The notes under the pieces are model-generated. The model saw only the letters and a program-made list of their open reading frames with translations. It did no database searches and was not told the origin of the DNA. The position numbers and the translations under genes are program-made. A stretch of DNA of 11,213 nt, from assembly GCA_029256365.1 (NCBI GenBank), contig JAQSYB010000042.1, positions 1 through 11,213 on the forward strand, read 5' to 3'. Origin of the DNA: Clostridia bacterium. Its GTDB lineage: Bacteria; Bacillota; Clostridia; Lutisporales; Lutisporaceae. Below, piece by piece: positions 1 through 5,729 of the stretch (within the stretch, counting starts at the first letter, position 1; the number at the start of each line of letters is the position of its first letter).

Positions 1-966
1 AACAGCTTAAAGAGTGATTTGGCTGAATTGGTAAAGCATCTTGAAGCAGTGGTTGAAAATAAGCTGGACCCAATGCAGACAGAACAGCTGATAAAGCAGT
101 TTACTGACAAGTTGAACCAAGCGAAAACGCAATTGCATCAAGTTCTTCAGAAGGATGTAAAACCAGCTTTCAATGGTGAAATGGTACAACAGTTAGCAAA
201 AGCCCCTGTGAAGCCAGAGGGAAAAGAAACAGTTAAACTGGCTGACAAAGTACCAGATGTAAAGAGCAATGATGAAAGTCAGCAAATTACAGTCAATGCA
301 AACAATACTTCTGACAGCAAGAGCAATGCAAAGAATGATGAAAGCAGCCAAAATGAAGATGGCGAAAGCGAGTACAAAGCAAGCACACAGACAGATGTGA
401 AGCAAACGATAATAGGGGACAAGCCAAATCAAGAAGTTCCTAAGGAATTTGTTGCTCCACAAAATGACAAGCTTGATTTTCAATTAAACATCAAACAAGC
501 AAACATGAATCTGCAAAAGGAAAGCTTAGTCAAAATGAATAAGGCAGATATACTGAATCAGGTCATCAAGAAAGCGGATATCTTCCTGCAGGATGGTCAT
601 CAAGAAATGATTATGAAGCTAGAACCTGAAAGTCTTGGCAAGTTAAATCTTAAGCTTGTTGTAGAGAATGGTTTGATCACTGCAAAGTTTGTGGCAGAAA
701 GCCAACAGGTAAAAGAAGTTTTGGAATCAAACTTCAATAAACTGAAGGATACCTTGCAAGAGAAAGGAATTGCTGTTCAAAGCTTTAGCGTTTCAGTGGG
801 TCAAGAAGGTGCACAGTTCAATTCAGGACAAGGTTTTGAGCAATGGAAAAGGACAATTAAATTCAACAGCAAGTCCTCAGGGGAGTATATGGGACTGGAT
901 GAAGAAAACAACTTTAGTGTAAATCCATACAGCTACCATGATGGCAAAGTAGATTATAGAGCATAG
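1..966 (+). CDS. fliK: Flagellar hook-length control protein FliK, C-terminal part (5' end outside window)
   Basis: FliK is exported during hook assembly, measures hook length and, through contact with FlhB, switches the export apparatus from hook to filament substrates. The reading frame is open from base 1, so the true start lies upstream; a TTG at 19 is only an internal codon. 321 codons are visible. The first ~160 are rich in Gln, Asn, Ser, Lys and Glu and look disordered, as expected for the stretched ruler part. The globular C-terminal Flg_hook domain covers roughly codons 180-270, with the family signature LEPESLGKLNLKL at about codons 207-219, followed by an amphipathic helix (VKEVLESNFNKLKDTLQEKG). 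The tail after it is short and polar. The TAG stop overlaps the AGGAGG site of flgD, so the two are translationally close. The identification rests on the C-terminal domain plus operon position. Confidence 0.9.
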   Translation, partial: NSLKSDLAELVKHLEAVVENKLDPMQTEQLIKQFTDKLNQAKTQLHQVLQKDVKPAFNGEMVQQLAKAPVKPEGKETVKLADKVPDVKSNDESQQITVNANNTSDSKSNAKNDESSQNEDGESEYKASTQTDVKQTIIGDKPNQEVPKEFVAPQNDKLDFQLNIKQANMNLQKESLVKMNKADILNQVIKKADIFLQDGHQEMIMKLEPESLGKLNLKLVVENGLITAKFVAESQQVKEVLESNFNKLKDTLQEKGIAVQSFSVSVGQEGAQFNSGQGFEQWKRTIKFNSKSSGEYMGLDEENNFSVNPYSYHDGKVDYRA

Positions 967-977
967 GAGGTTATAAG

Positions 978-1539
978 ATGGCAGTCAGTGGAATAGGCGG
1001 AGCAGGCGCAATGCAGCAGAAGCCAAAGGTATACAGTGATGGACTGGATAAGGATGCATTTTTAAACCTTATGGTAACACAGTTAAGAAACCAGAATCCG
1101 CTAGAACCAATGGACAATACTCAGTTCATATCACAGATGGCACAGTTTTCAGCCTTGGAGCAAGCGCAGAATACAAACAAAACAATGAAAATGGATTCAG
1201 CTTATAACATGGTTAATAAACTGGTAAAAGCAACACATGTAAGACAAAATATATCTTAAGGTTGATGGAATCGAAGTCCTCTACGAGGATGTGAAAGAGG
1301 TTACGGATGTAATCAGTCCATACGAGCAAATGCAAGCCATAAACCAAAACTTCAAAATGTCCTCTGCATTTAACCTAATAGGAAAAGATGTGAAGGCTAA
1401 GGTAGCGAAGGATGCTGAAGGCAAGGAATTTGAAGAAATTGCTGGCAAGGTTGATGGAGTTAGAATGAACAATGGCAGCATTTATGCTCAAATTGGTGAA
1501 AAAGAAGTTTTAGTCGATAACATATACCAAGTGAATTAA
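978..1539 (+). pseudogene. flgD: Hook-capping protein FlgD, reading frame broken near 1242-1259
   Basis: FlgD forms the scaffold cap on which FlgE subunits polymerise. The ATG at 978 has AGGAGG at 965-970. Codons 1-60 are a clear FlgD N-terminal domain (DAFLNLMVTQLRNQNPLEP, then MAQFSALEQ). The frame ends at TAA 1257-1259, after 93 codons. The rest of the protein continues one frame over: that frame is open from 1243 (after TAA 1240-1242), reads IYLKVDGIEV and ends at TAA 1537-1539. The break therefore lies between about 1240 and 1256, and rejoining needs a +1 shift (one base skipped, or a missing segment of length 3n+2). Joined, the product would be about 186 residues. The downstream part has no convincing independent start: GTG 1291 has GAGG only two bases before it. 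Explanations are a real mutation, an assembly error or, least likely, programmed frameshifting. All later genes in the operon are intact. Confidence 0.8.
1158..1533 (+). repeat. Two diverged copies of a FlgD C-terminal module (1158-1302 and 1324-1533)
   Basis: The part of flgD after the cap N-domain consists of two related units. Copy A starts EQAQNTNKTMKMDSAYN and copy B starts EQMQAINQNFKMSSAFN; 13 of the first 26 aligned residues are identical by hand count. Their ends also match: KIYLKVDGIEVLYEDVKEV (read in the shifted frame) against SIYAQIGEKEVLVDNIYQV, 6 of 19 identical. Copy B has about 25 residues between these blocks, while copy A has only two or three. Copy A is 65 bases shorter overall. 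The reading-frame break falls exactly where the middle of copy A is missing. Confidence 0.6.
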
Positions 1540-1559
1540 TGATGAATTGAGGTGAGGCA

Positions 1560-1949
1560 ATGAACGGTATCTATAATAACAGACCTTTAATACCGGTTAT
1601 TAAGCCTAATACAACCCCAAATACAAATCAAGGGCAGAAAATAACACCAAGTCAAGGCTTTGATTCAATACTTCAACAGCAGATAAGCAAGCAAACTGAA
1701 GTAAAATTCTCAAAGCATGCATTAGACAGACTGCAAGAAAGAAACATTAAGCTAACCAAAGAAGAACTAGGTAAGATTAATGATGCAGTAAACAAAGCGG
1801 CAGAAAAGGGTGTTAAGGAAGCGTTGATTATAATGGGTAACACGGCGTTAGTAACAAGCATAAAGAACAAGACAGTGATTACTGCTGCCACAGAGGAAAA
1901 TCTTAAAAGCAATGTATTCACCAATATAGATGGTGCAATTATTATCTAA
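1560..1949 (+). CDS. Conserved flagellar-operon protein of unknown function (TIGR02530-type)
   Basis: This encodes a 129-residue soluble protein with no signal peptide or membrane segment. The ATG at 1560 is preceded by GAGGTGAGG ending five bases before it. The first ~45 residues are Asn/Pro/Gln/Thr-rich and look disordered. The conserved core begins KFSKHALDRLQERNIKL (residues 49-65) and continues as a charged helical stretch (LTKEELGKINDAVNKAAEKG), then a beta-rich end with ALIIMGNTALVTSI and a hydrophobic IDGAIII terminus. From memory this matches the small family annotated only as 'flagellar operon protein' and found between flgD and flgE in many Firmicutes. Its role is not known to me. 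Position between the hook cap and the hook gene suggests hook assembly, for example as a chaperone or regulator, but that is inference only. Confidence 0.8.
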   Translation: MNGIYNNRPLIPVIKPNTTPNTNQGQKITPSQGFDSILQQQISKQTEVKFSKHALDRLQERNIKLTKEELGKINDAVNKAAEKGVKEALIIMGNTALVTSIKNKTVITAATEENLKSNVFTNIDGAIII

Positions 1950-2029
1950 GCCGGACCTTATTAAGGAGGCTTAACCTTTCGGACTGATAGAAGAAAGGAC
2001 AAATTAAACTTTAGGAGGTCGTATTAATT
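1950..2029 (+). other. flgE leader with orphan Shine-Dalgarno and small inverted repeats
   Basis: This 80-base gap holds no gene. An AAGGAGG at 1963-1969 is not followed by a usable start codon, so it looks orphaned. The first AAGG of it is the right arm of a short inverted repeat, CCTTATTAAGG (1956-1966). A second inverted repeat pairs CCTTTC (1975-1980) with GAAAGG (1993-1998). The working ribosome site of flgE is AGGAGG at 2013-2018. GACCT (1954-1958) is complementary to AGGTC (2016-2020), so a fold masking the flgE site is possible. Whether any of these structures form is unknown. Confidence 0.35.
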
Positions 2030-3433
2030 ATGATGAGATCAATGTACTCCGGTGTTTCCGGATTAAGAGCGCATCAGCTCAAAATGGATATAATAGGTAA
2101 CAATATTGCCAACGTAAACACAGTTGGTTTTAAGGGACAAAGAGTAACTTTCCAGGAAGTATTCAGCCAAACAATCAAGGGTGCCAGCTCACCTCAAGAA
2201 GGGAAAGGCGGTACAAATGCACACCAAGTAGGCTTGGGTATATCCTTGTCCTCCATAGATACGTTTCATATTAGAGGAGCAGTACAAAGAACAGATAATA
2301 TAACAGATTTGGCAGTAAACGGAGATGGATTCTTCATGCTGTCTGATTCAGTTGACAACCTCAGCAGAAGCTATACAAGAGCGGGTAACTTCTCTCTAGA
2401 TGACGATGGCAACTTAGTTGCATCAAATGGTTTTAAGGTTCTCGGATACATGGTAGATCAAGAAACGGGAGTATTAAAGAGCAGTTTAGAAGGAATAAAG
2501 ATTTCTAAAGCAACAGCAGATGATGCGAAGGCTACGACTTACTCAAATTTTGAAGGAAATTTAAACAATGCGATACCAAAAGCAACATTGCCTGCAACAC
2601 CTTTGGTAGCACAGGATCTTACAGCAGTACCACCGATTGCAAAGGATATGCTAGACCTAGGAGACTCTAAGTATTGGGAGACAACCTATCAATATACGGA
2701 TGGACTTGGTGGGCAGCATAATATAAAATACACTTTTGTAAGAGGTATGGATGGAGCAGGCGCAGAGTCATCAACTGCTGATGCAGACAGAGAATGGGCT
2801 GTATTTATTCAAGATTTAGATACAGGTAGATTCTTTAATGATGATGGTTCTTATGGTGAGCTTGGCGCTTCGGCAGCATCTATGGCGGATATCGCAATAC
2901 CACTAAAGTTTGGATTGGACGGAAAAATTGATACTACAGTTATCCCAACAATTCAATTAACAATCGAAGGTAGAAATGGTTCAGATGAGTTTCCTGTAGA
3001 TGTTGATTTTTCAAAGCTTACACAGTTTGCTAGCGATTCAAACGCTGCAATAACAAAGAGTGATGGATACCCACAGGGCTTCCTGGACACATATTCAATT
3101 GGACAAACTGGTGAGATCAATGCGGTATTTACAAATGGTCAAAACAAGGTGATTGGAAGAATTGCTTTGGCAGTGTTTAAGAATCCAGCAGGATTGGAAA
3201 AGACATCAGAGAACATGTACCAGCTAACACCTAACTCAGGTGATGCCATAGTTGGCTTACCTGGTGATGGCAGCATGGGTTCCTTAAACCCTGGTACCTT
3301 AGAAATGTCAAACGTTGATATTTCAAGAGAGTTTACAGAAATGATAAGCACACAAAGAGGCTTCCAAGCAAACTCAAGAATTATAACAACTTCCGATGAA
3401 ATGCTTCAAGAGCTTGTTAATCTGAAGAGATAA
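2030..3433 (+). CDS. flgE: Flagellar hook protein FlgE
   Basis: FlgE polymerises outside the cell to form the hook, the universal joint between rod and filament. The 467-residue length is typical for a hook protein. The N-terminus carries the rod/hook signature (SGVSGLRAHQLKMDIIGNN, then ANVNTVGFKG up to residue 36). A second conserved segment, SYTRAGNFSLDDDGNLVASN, follows near residues 117-136. The middle holds the surface-exposed D1/D2 region, beginning after FEGNLNNA. The C-terminus has the matching coiled-coil segment (NVDISREFTEMISTQRGFQA, then NSRIITTSDEMLQELVNLKR). Two adjacent ATGs (2030, 2033) are possible; 2030 is chosen because MMRSMYSG is the usual beginning, and AGGAGG lies at 2013-2018. 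A strong stem-loop follows directly after the stop. FlgG-like proteins share the termini, but the length and the D2 region favour FlgE. Confidence 0.95.
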   Translation: MMRSMYSGVSGLRAHQLKMDIIGNNIANVNTVGFKGQRVTFQEVFSQTIKGASSPQEGKGGTNAHQVGLGISLSSIDTFHIRGAVQRTDNITDLAVNGDGFFMLSDSVDNLSRSYTRAGNFSLDDDGNLVASNGFKVLGYMVDQETGVLKSSLEGIKISKATADDAKATTYSNFEGNLNNAIPKATLPATPLVAQDLTAVPPIAKDMLDLGDSKYWETTYQYTDGLGGQHNIKYTFVRGMDGAGAESSTADADREWAVFIQDLDTGRFFNDDGSYGELGASAASMADIAIPLKFGLDGKIDTTVIPTIQLTIEGRNGSDEFPVDVDFSKLTQFASDSNAAITKSDGYPQGFLDTYSIGQTGEINAVFTNGQNKVIGRIALAVFKNPAGLEKTSENMYQLTPNSGDAIVGLPGDGSMGSLNPGTLEMSNVDISREFTEMISTQRGFQANSRIITTSDEMLQELVNLKR

Positions 3434-3441
3434 TACTAAAT

Positions 3442-3472
3442 TTAGTCCCTGAGCATGTTGCTCAGGGACTAA
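3442..3472 (+). other. Perfect 14-bp stem-loop between flgE and flbD
   Basis: TTAGTCCCTGAGCA (3442-3455) and its exact reverse complement (3459-3472) enclose the triloop TGT. It starts eight bases after the flgE stop. What follows is CTAAAGGAAG, not a run of T, so it lacks the U-tract of an intrinsic terminator. It may protect the 3' end of the abundant hook message, set a processing site, or cause partial termination ahead of the stator genes. A 12-base palindrome, ACTAAATTTAGT (3435-3446), overlaps its left arm and could form a competing fold. Confidence 0.75.
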
Positions 3473-3491
3473 CTAAAGGAAGTGCTGTGAG

Positions 3492-3698
3492 ATGATAAAG
3501 GTAACAAATATAAATGGTGTAGGCTATTATATAAATTGTGAGTTAATAGAGATTATGGAATCCATTCCAGATACGCTGATTACTCTTCGGGATGGGAAAA
3601 AACATTATGTTAAGGAAACTCCTGAGGAAATTGTAGGAAAAATAATTGATTATAAAAAGAGGATTTTTGTCGATTTACCTCTAATTAATAACAGATAA
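3492..3698 (+). CDS. flbD: FlbD/SwrD family flagellar protein
   Basis: This is a 68-residue cytoplasmic protein of the FlbD family (B. subtilis YlzI/SwrD). The family begins with a short beta-rich segment followed by a helix, seen here as MIKVTNINGVGYYINCELIE, then PDTLITLRDGKKHYVKETPE and EIVGKIIDYKKRI. In B. subtilis the homologue is reported to be needed for swarming and to raise motor power, acting on stator output. The gene sits ten bases upstream of the motA ribosome-site region, which fits such a role. ATG 3492 has AAAGGAAG at 3475-3482, nine bases upstream, and follows the flgE stem-loop. The last ~10 residues (FVDLPLINNR) are variable. The family call is firm; the molecular mechanism is not established by the sequence. 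Confidence 0.9.
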   Translation: MIKVTNINGVGYYINCELIEIMESIPDTLITLRDGKKHYVKETPEEIVGKIIDYKKRIFVDLPLINNR

Positions 3699-3705
3699 CA
3701 GAAGT

Positions 3706-3711
3706 GAGGTG
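3706..3711 (+). promoter_or_regulatory. Ribosome binding site fixing the TTG start of motA
   Basis: GAGGTG lies six bases before TTG 3718, an ideal spacing. The longer reading frame opens at GTG 3709, which is inside this site and so cannot be the start. Confidence 0.7.
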
Positions 3712-3717
3712 CTTAAA

Positions 3718-4506
3718 TTGGACATAGCGTCATTTGCCGGTTTGGCCGGTGGTATAGCAGTAATGCTTTTTACAATTCTTCTAAGTGGAGATTTGGCAGG
3801 ATATATAGATATTCCATCAATAGTCTGTACCTTTGGCGGAACGACTACAATGGTAATATTTGCTTATCCATTTGGTAAACTGAAGGAATCTTTTTCCTCA
3901 CTGAAGCATGTATTTTTCCATACAGCCTTAGAAGCAGAAGGAATTATAAAATCAATTATTGATTTAGCCAATGTAGCTAGAAAAGAAGGTCTATTGGCAT
4001 TAGAAGAAGCAGCACAAGAATTAAAGGATAACTTCCTGCAAAAAGGAATATTGTTGATTGTTGACGGTACAGATCCAGAATTGGTAAGAAATATACTTGA
4101 AACAGAATTGTCCTTCATAGAGGATAGACACAAAGGAAACCAAGCAGTATTTGAGTTTATGGCAACGATGGCACCTGGATTTGGTATGTTGGGAACACTG
4201 ATTGGACTAATCAATATGCTTGCAAATTTATCAGATCCATCAAGCTTAGGACCAAACATGGCAGTTGCAATTATAACTACACTTTATGGATCCATTATTG
4301 CAAACGTTTTTTGCAACCCTGTAGTGAACAAACTGAAACTAAGAAGTGCATCAGAAATACTGATGAAGGAAGTTATGCTTGAAGGTATGCTGTCTATACA
4401 AGCAGGTGAAAATCCACGAATTATAGAAGAAAAACTCAAAGCATTTATGGCACCAAAGCTACGTGCTAAAATTGGAGCAGAAAAGGAACAAAAAGAGGGT
4501 GAATAA
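3718..4506 (+). CDS. motA: Flagellar motor stator protein MotA
   Basis: MotA forms, with MotB, the membrane ion channel that drives rotation. The start is placed at TTG 3718, giving 262 residues beginning MDIASFAGLAGG. Four membrane segments are visible: about residues 4-24, 32-52, 145-168 and 178-198. The large cytoplasmic loop between the second and third contains R88 and E96 (RKEGLLALE), spaced exactly like R90 and E98 of E. coli MotA, which contact FliG. The conserved prolines are present at about P153 (TMAPGFGMLG) and P201 (CNPVV). The C-terminal tail is charged and cytoplasmic. The MotA stop is two bases from the motB start, so the pair is tightly coupled. A PomA/MotP-type sodium channel cannot be excluded, because the coupling ion is not clear from these residues. 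Confidence 0.95.
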   Translation: MDIASFAGLAGGIAVMLFTILLSGDLAGYIDIPSIVCTFGGTTTMVIFAYPFGKLKESFSSLKHVFFHTALEAEGIIKSIIDLANVARKEGLLALEEAAQELKDNFLQKGILLIVDGTDPELVRNILETELSFIEDRHKGNQAVFEFMATMAPGFGMLGTLIGLINMLANLSDPSSLGPNMAVAIITTLYGSIIANVFCNPVVNKLKLRSASEILMKEVMLEGMLSIQAGENPRIIEEKLKAFMAPKLRAKIGAEKEQKEGE

Positions 4507-4508
4507 CA

Positions 4509-5234
4509 ATGGCTAGAAAAAGGCAGGAAGAACATAAAGCAGGAGCACCAGATTGGTTAGCCACATATGGAGATATGATGACATTGCTTCTCGTTTTTTT
4601 CGTTTTGCTGTTCTCTATGTCGAGTATAGATACTGCAAAATATAAGGCTGCAGTTCTATCTCTGAATGGTTCACTTGGTGTCCTTGATTCAGGACCTACT
4701 ATCTCTTTAGAGCCCTTAGTCAATAATTATCCTGTTGACAGTCCCACAGAATCTTCAGCTGAGTCAGAAGAATTCAGCGATATGCAAGAGGAACTAATGA
4801 AGATTTTAGAGGAAAGTGAGCTCAGCGGACAAGTAAAGCTTGAAATCAATGAAAGAGGACTATTAATCCGTTTTTTAGATAGTGTACTATTTGATTCAGG
4901 AAAGGCAGATTTAAAACCACAAGCCTTGGAGATCATTGACAAGATTTCAGTTATTCTCAATGAATCAAATAAGAGGATAACCGTTGAGGGACATACAGAC
5001 AATGTTCCAATTAGCACATTTAAGTATCCTTCTAATTGGGAGCTTTCTACAACAAGAGCAGTTAATGTTGTTAAGTATATGATAGATAAAAGTGCGATAG
5101 ATCCAATAAGACTTTCTGCTTCTGGCTATGCTGACCAACACCCAATCAGCGACAATAAGTCGATTGAAGGAAGAAAGAATAACAGAAGAGTTGATATGGT
5201 GATTTTGAGATCAGAACCAGATGAAAACAATTAA
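4509..5234 (+). CDS. motB: Flagellar motor stator protein MotB
   Basis: MotB anchors the stator to peptidoglycan and supplies the ion-binding aspartate. The 241-residue protein begins with a basic cytoplasmic tail (MARKRQEEHK), then one membrane helix at about residues 19-40 (TYGDMMTLLLVFFVLLFSMS). D22 in this helix corresponds to the essential channel Asp (D32 in E. coli, D24 in B. subtilis). A linker/plug region follows to about residue 85. The OmpA-like peptidoglycan-binding domain covers about residues 95-238, with VLFDSGKADL, VEGHTDNVPI, NWELSTTRAVNVVKYM and GRKNNRRVDMVI. The ribosome site GAGGGTG (4495-4501) overlaps the end of motA. The coupling ion (proton or sodium) cannot be decided here with confidence. 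Confidence 0.96.
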   Translation: MARKRQEEHKAGAPDWLATYGDMMTLLLVFFVLLFSMSSIDTAKYKAAVLSLNGSLGVLDSGPTISLEPLVNNYPVDSPTESSAESEEFSDMQEELMKILEESELSGQVKLEINERGLLIRFLDSVLFDSGKADLKPQALEIIDKISVILNESNKRITVEGHTDNVPISTFKYPSNWELSTTRAVNVVKYMIDKSAIDPIRLSASGYADQHPISDNKSIEGRKNNRRVDMVILRSEPDENN

Positions 5235-5250
5235 AGCAAAAAAATGTTTT

Positions 5251-5255
5251 GGAGG
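5251..5255 (+). promoter_or_regulatory. Ribosome binding site fixing the fliL start
   Basis: GGAGG lies six bases before ATG 5262. An earlier in-frame ATG at 5244 precedes this site, has no ribosome site of its own and would add six residues that do not look like FliL. Confidence 0.7.
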
Positions 5256-5261
5256 CTAGTC

Positions 5262-5693
5262 ATGGAGAGAAAAAATTTTGTATTAATTGCTATTATAATA
5301 CTTTTACTTTTCATAATATTATCAGGTATAATATTATATATCTTTGTGTTGAATAAACCCGAAGAATTGGGATTAAAAGAGATTACCATCGATAAAGAGA
5401 TAGTATTGTATGATTTTGGCAGTTCTTTTGTCAATAATGTAAAAGATAGTAAAAAAATTACGAAAGTAACAGTAAAATTAGATGTAAACCTAAAGCTAGT
5501 AGAGCTGCTAGACAATAGGAAATCTGAAATTATAGATAGAATTAATTTAATTATGCGTGGCAAAGCCGAAAAAGACCTCGTCGGAGTAGAAGGACAGCTT
5601 AAGATTAAAGCTGAAATTCGAGAGGCTATTAAGAAAATATTATCAACTGATAAAAAGATTGAAGTATATATAGAAGAATTAATTGTCCAATAA
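5262..5693 (+). CDS. fliL: Flagellar basal body-associated protein FliL
   Basis: FliL is a single-pass membrane protein that surrounds or stabilises the stator units near the basal body. The 143-residue product starts MERKNFV, followed directly by one long hydrophobic helix (about residues 6-28, IIILLLFIILSGIILYIFV). The extracytoplasmic part reads EITIDKEIVLYDFGSSFVNN and continues in alternating beta strands (KKITKVTVKLDVNLKLVE). The end, IREAIKKILSTDKKIEVYIE, is the usual FliL C-terminal helix. Primary sequence conservation in this family is low, so the assignment rests on size, topology and location between motB and fliM. The codons are noticeably richer in A/T than those of the neighbouring genes. 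The gap to motB is 27 bases. Confidence 0.88.
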   Translation: MERKNFVLIAIIILLLFIILSGIILYIFVLNKPEELGLKEITIDKEIVLYDFGSSFVNNVKDSKKITKVTVKLDVNLKLVELLDNRKSEIIDRINLIMRGKAEKDLVGVEGQLKIKAEIREAIKKILSTDKKIEVYIEELIVQ

Positions 5694-5723
5694 TTTTTTA
5701 TTTTTGTTTTCTAAAGGGAGGTG
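5694..5723 (+). promoter_or_regulatory. T-rich fliL-fliM spacer with the strongest ribosome site of the window
   Basis: A run T6-A-T5-G-T4 fills 5694-5710. It is followed by AAAGGGAGGTG (5713-5723), close to the full anti-Shine-Dalgarno complement, six bases before ATG 5730. This fixes the fliM start; a GTG at 5721 lies inside the site. The T-run follows an A/T-only imperfect stem (5677-5684 with 5689-5695), too weak to call a terminator. Confidence 0.5.
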
Positions 5724-5729
5724 ACCAAT

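Noticed and set aside
193..483. Reverse-strand open frame of 96 codons inside fliK
   Set aside because: It has no ribosome site and is a shadow of the low-complexity fliK codons. The same applies to the other reverse-strand frames, such as 3864-4259 and 4727-5017.
1245..1262. Programmed +1 frameshift site like that of prfB
   Set aside because: The codon before the stop is TCT; slipping to CTT would pair poorly, and no ribosome-binding stimulator lies at the right distance upstream. A mutation or assembly error is simpler.
1291..1539. Separate small gene starting at GTG 1291
   Set aside because: GAGG is only two bases from the GTG, and the protein is the natural continuation of FlgD in a shifted frame.
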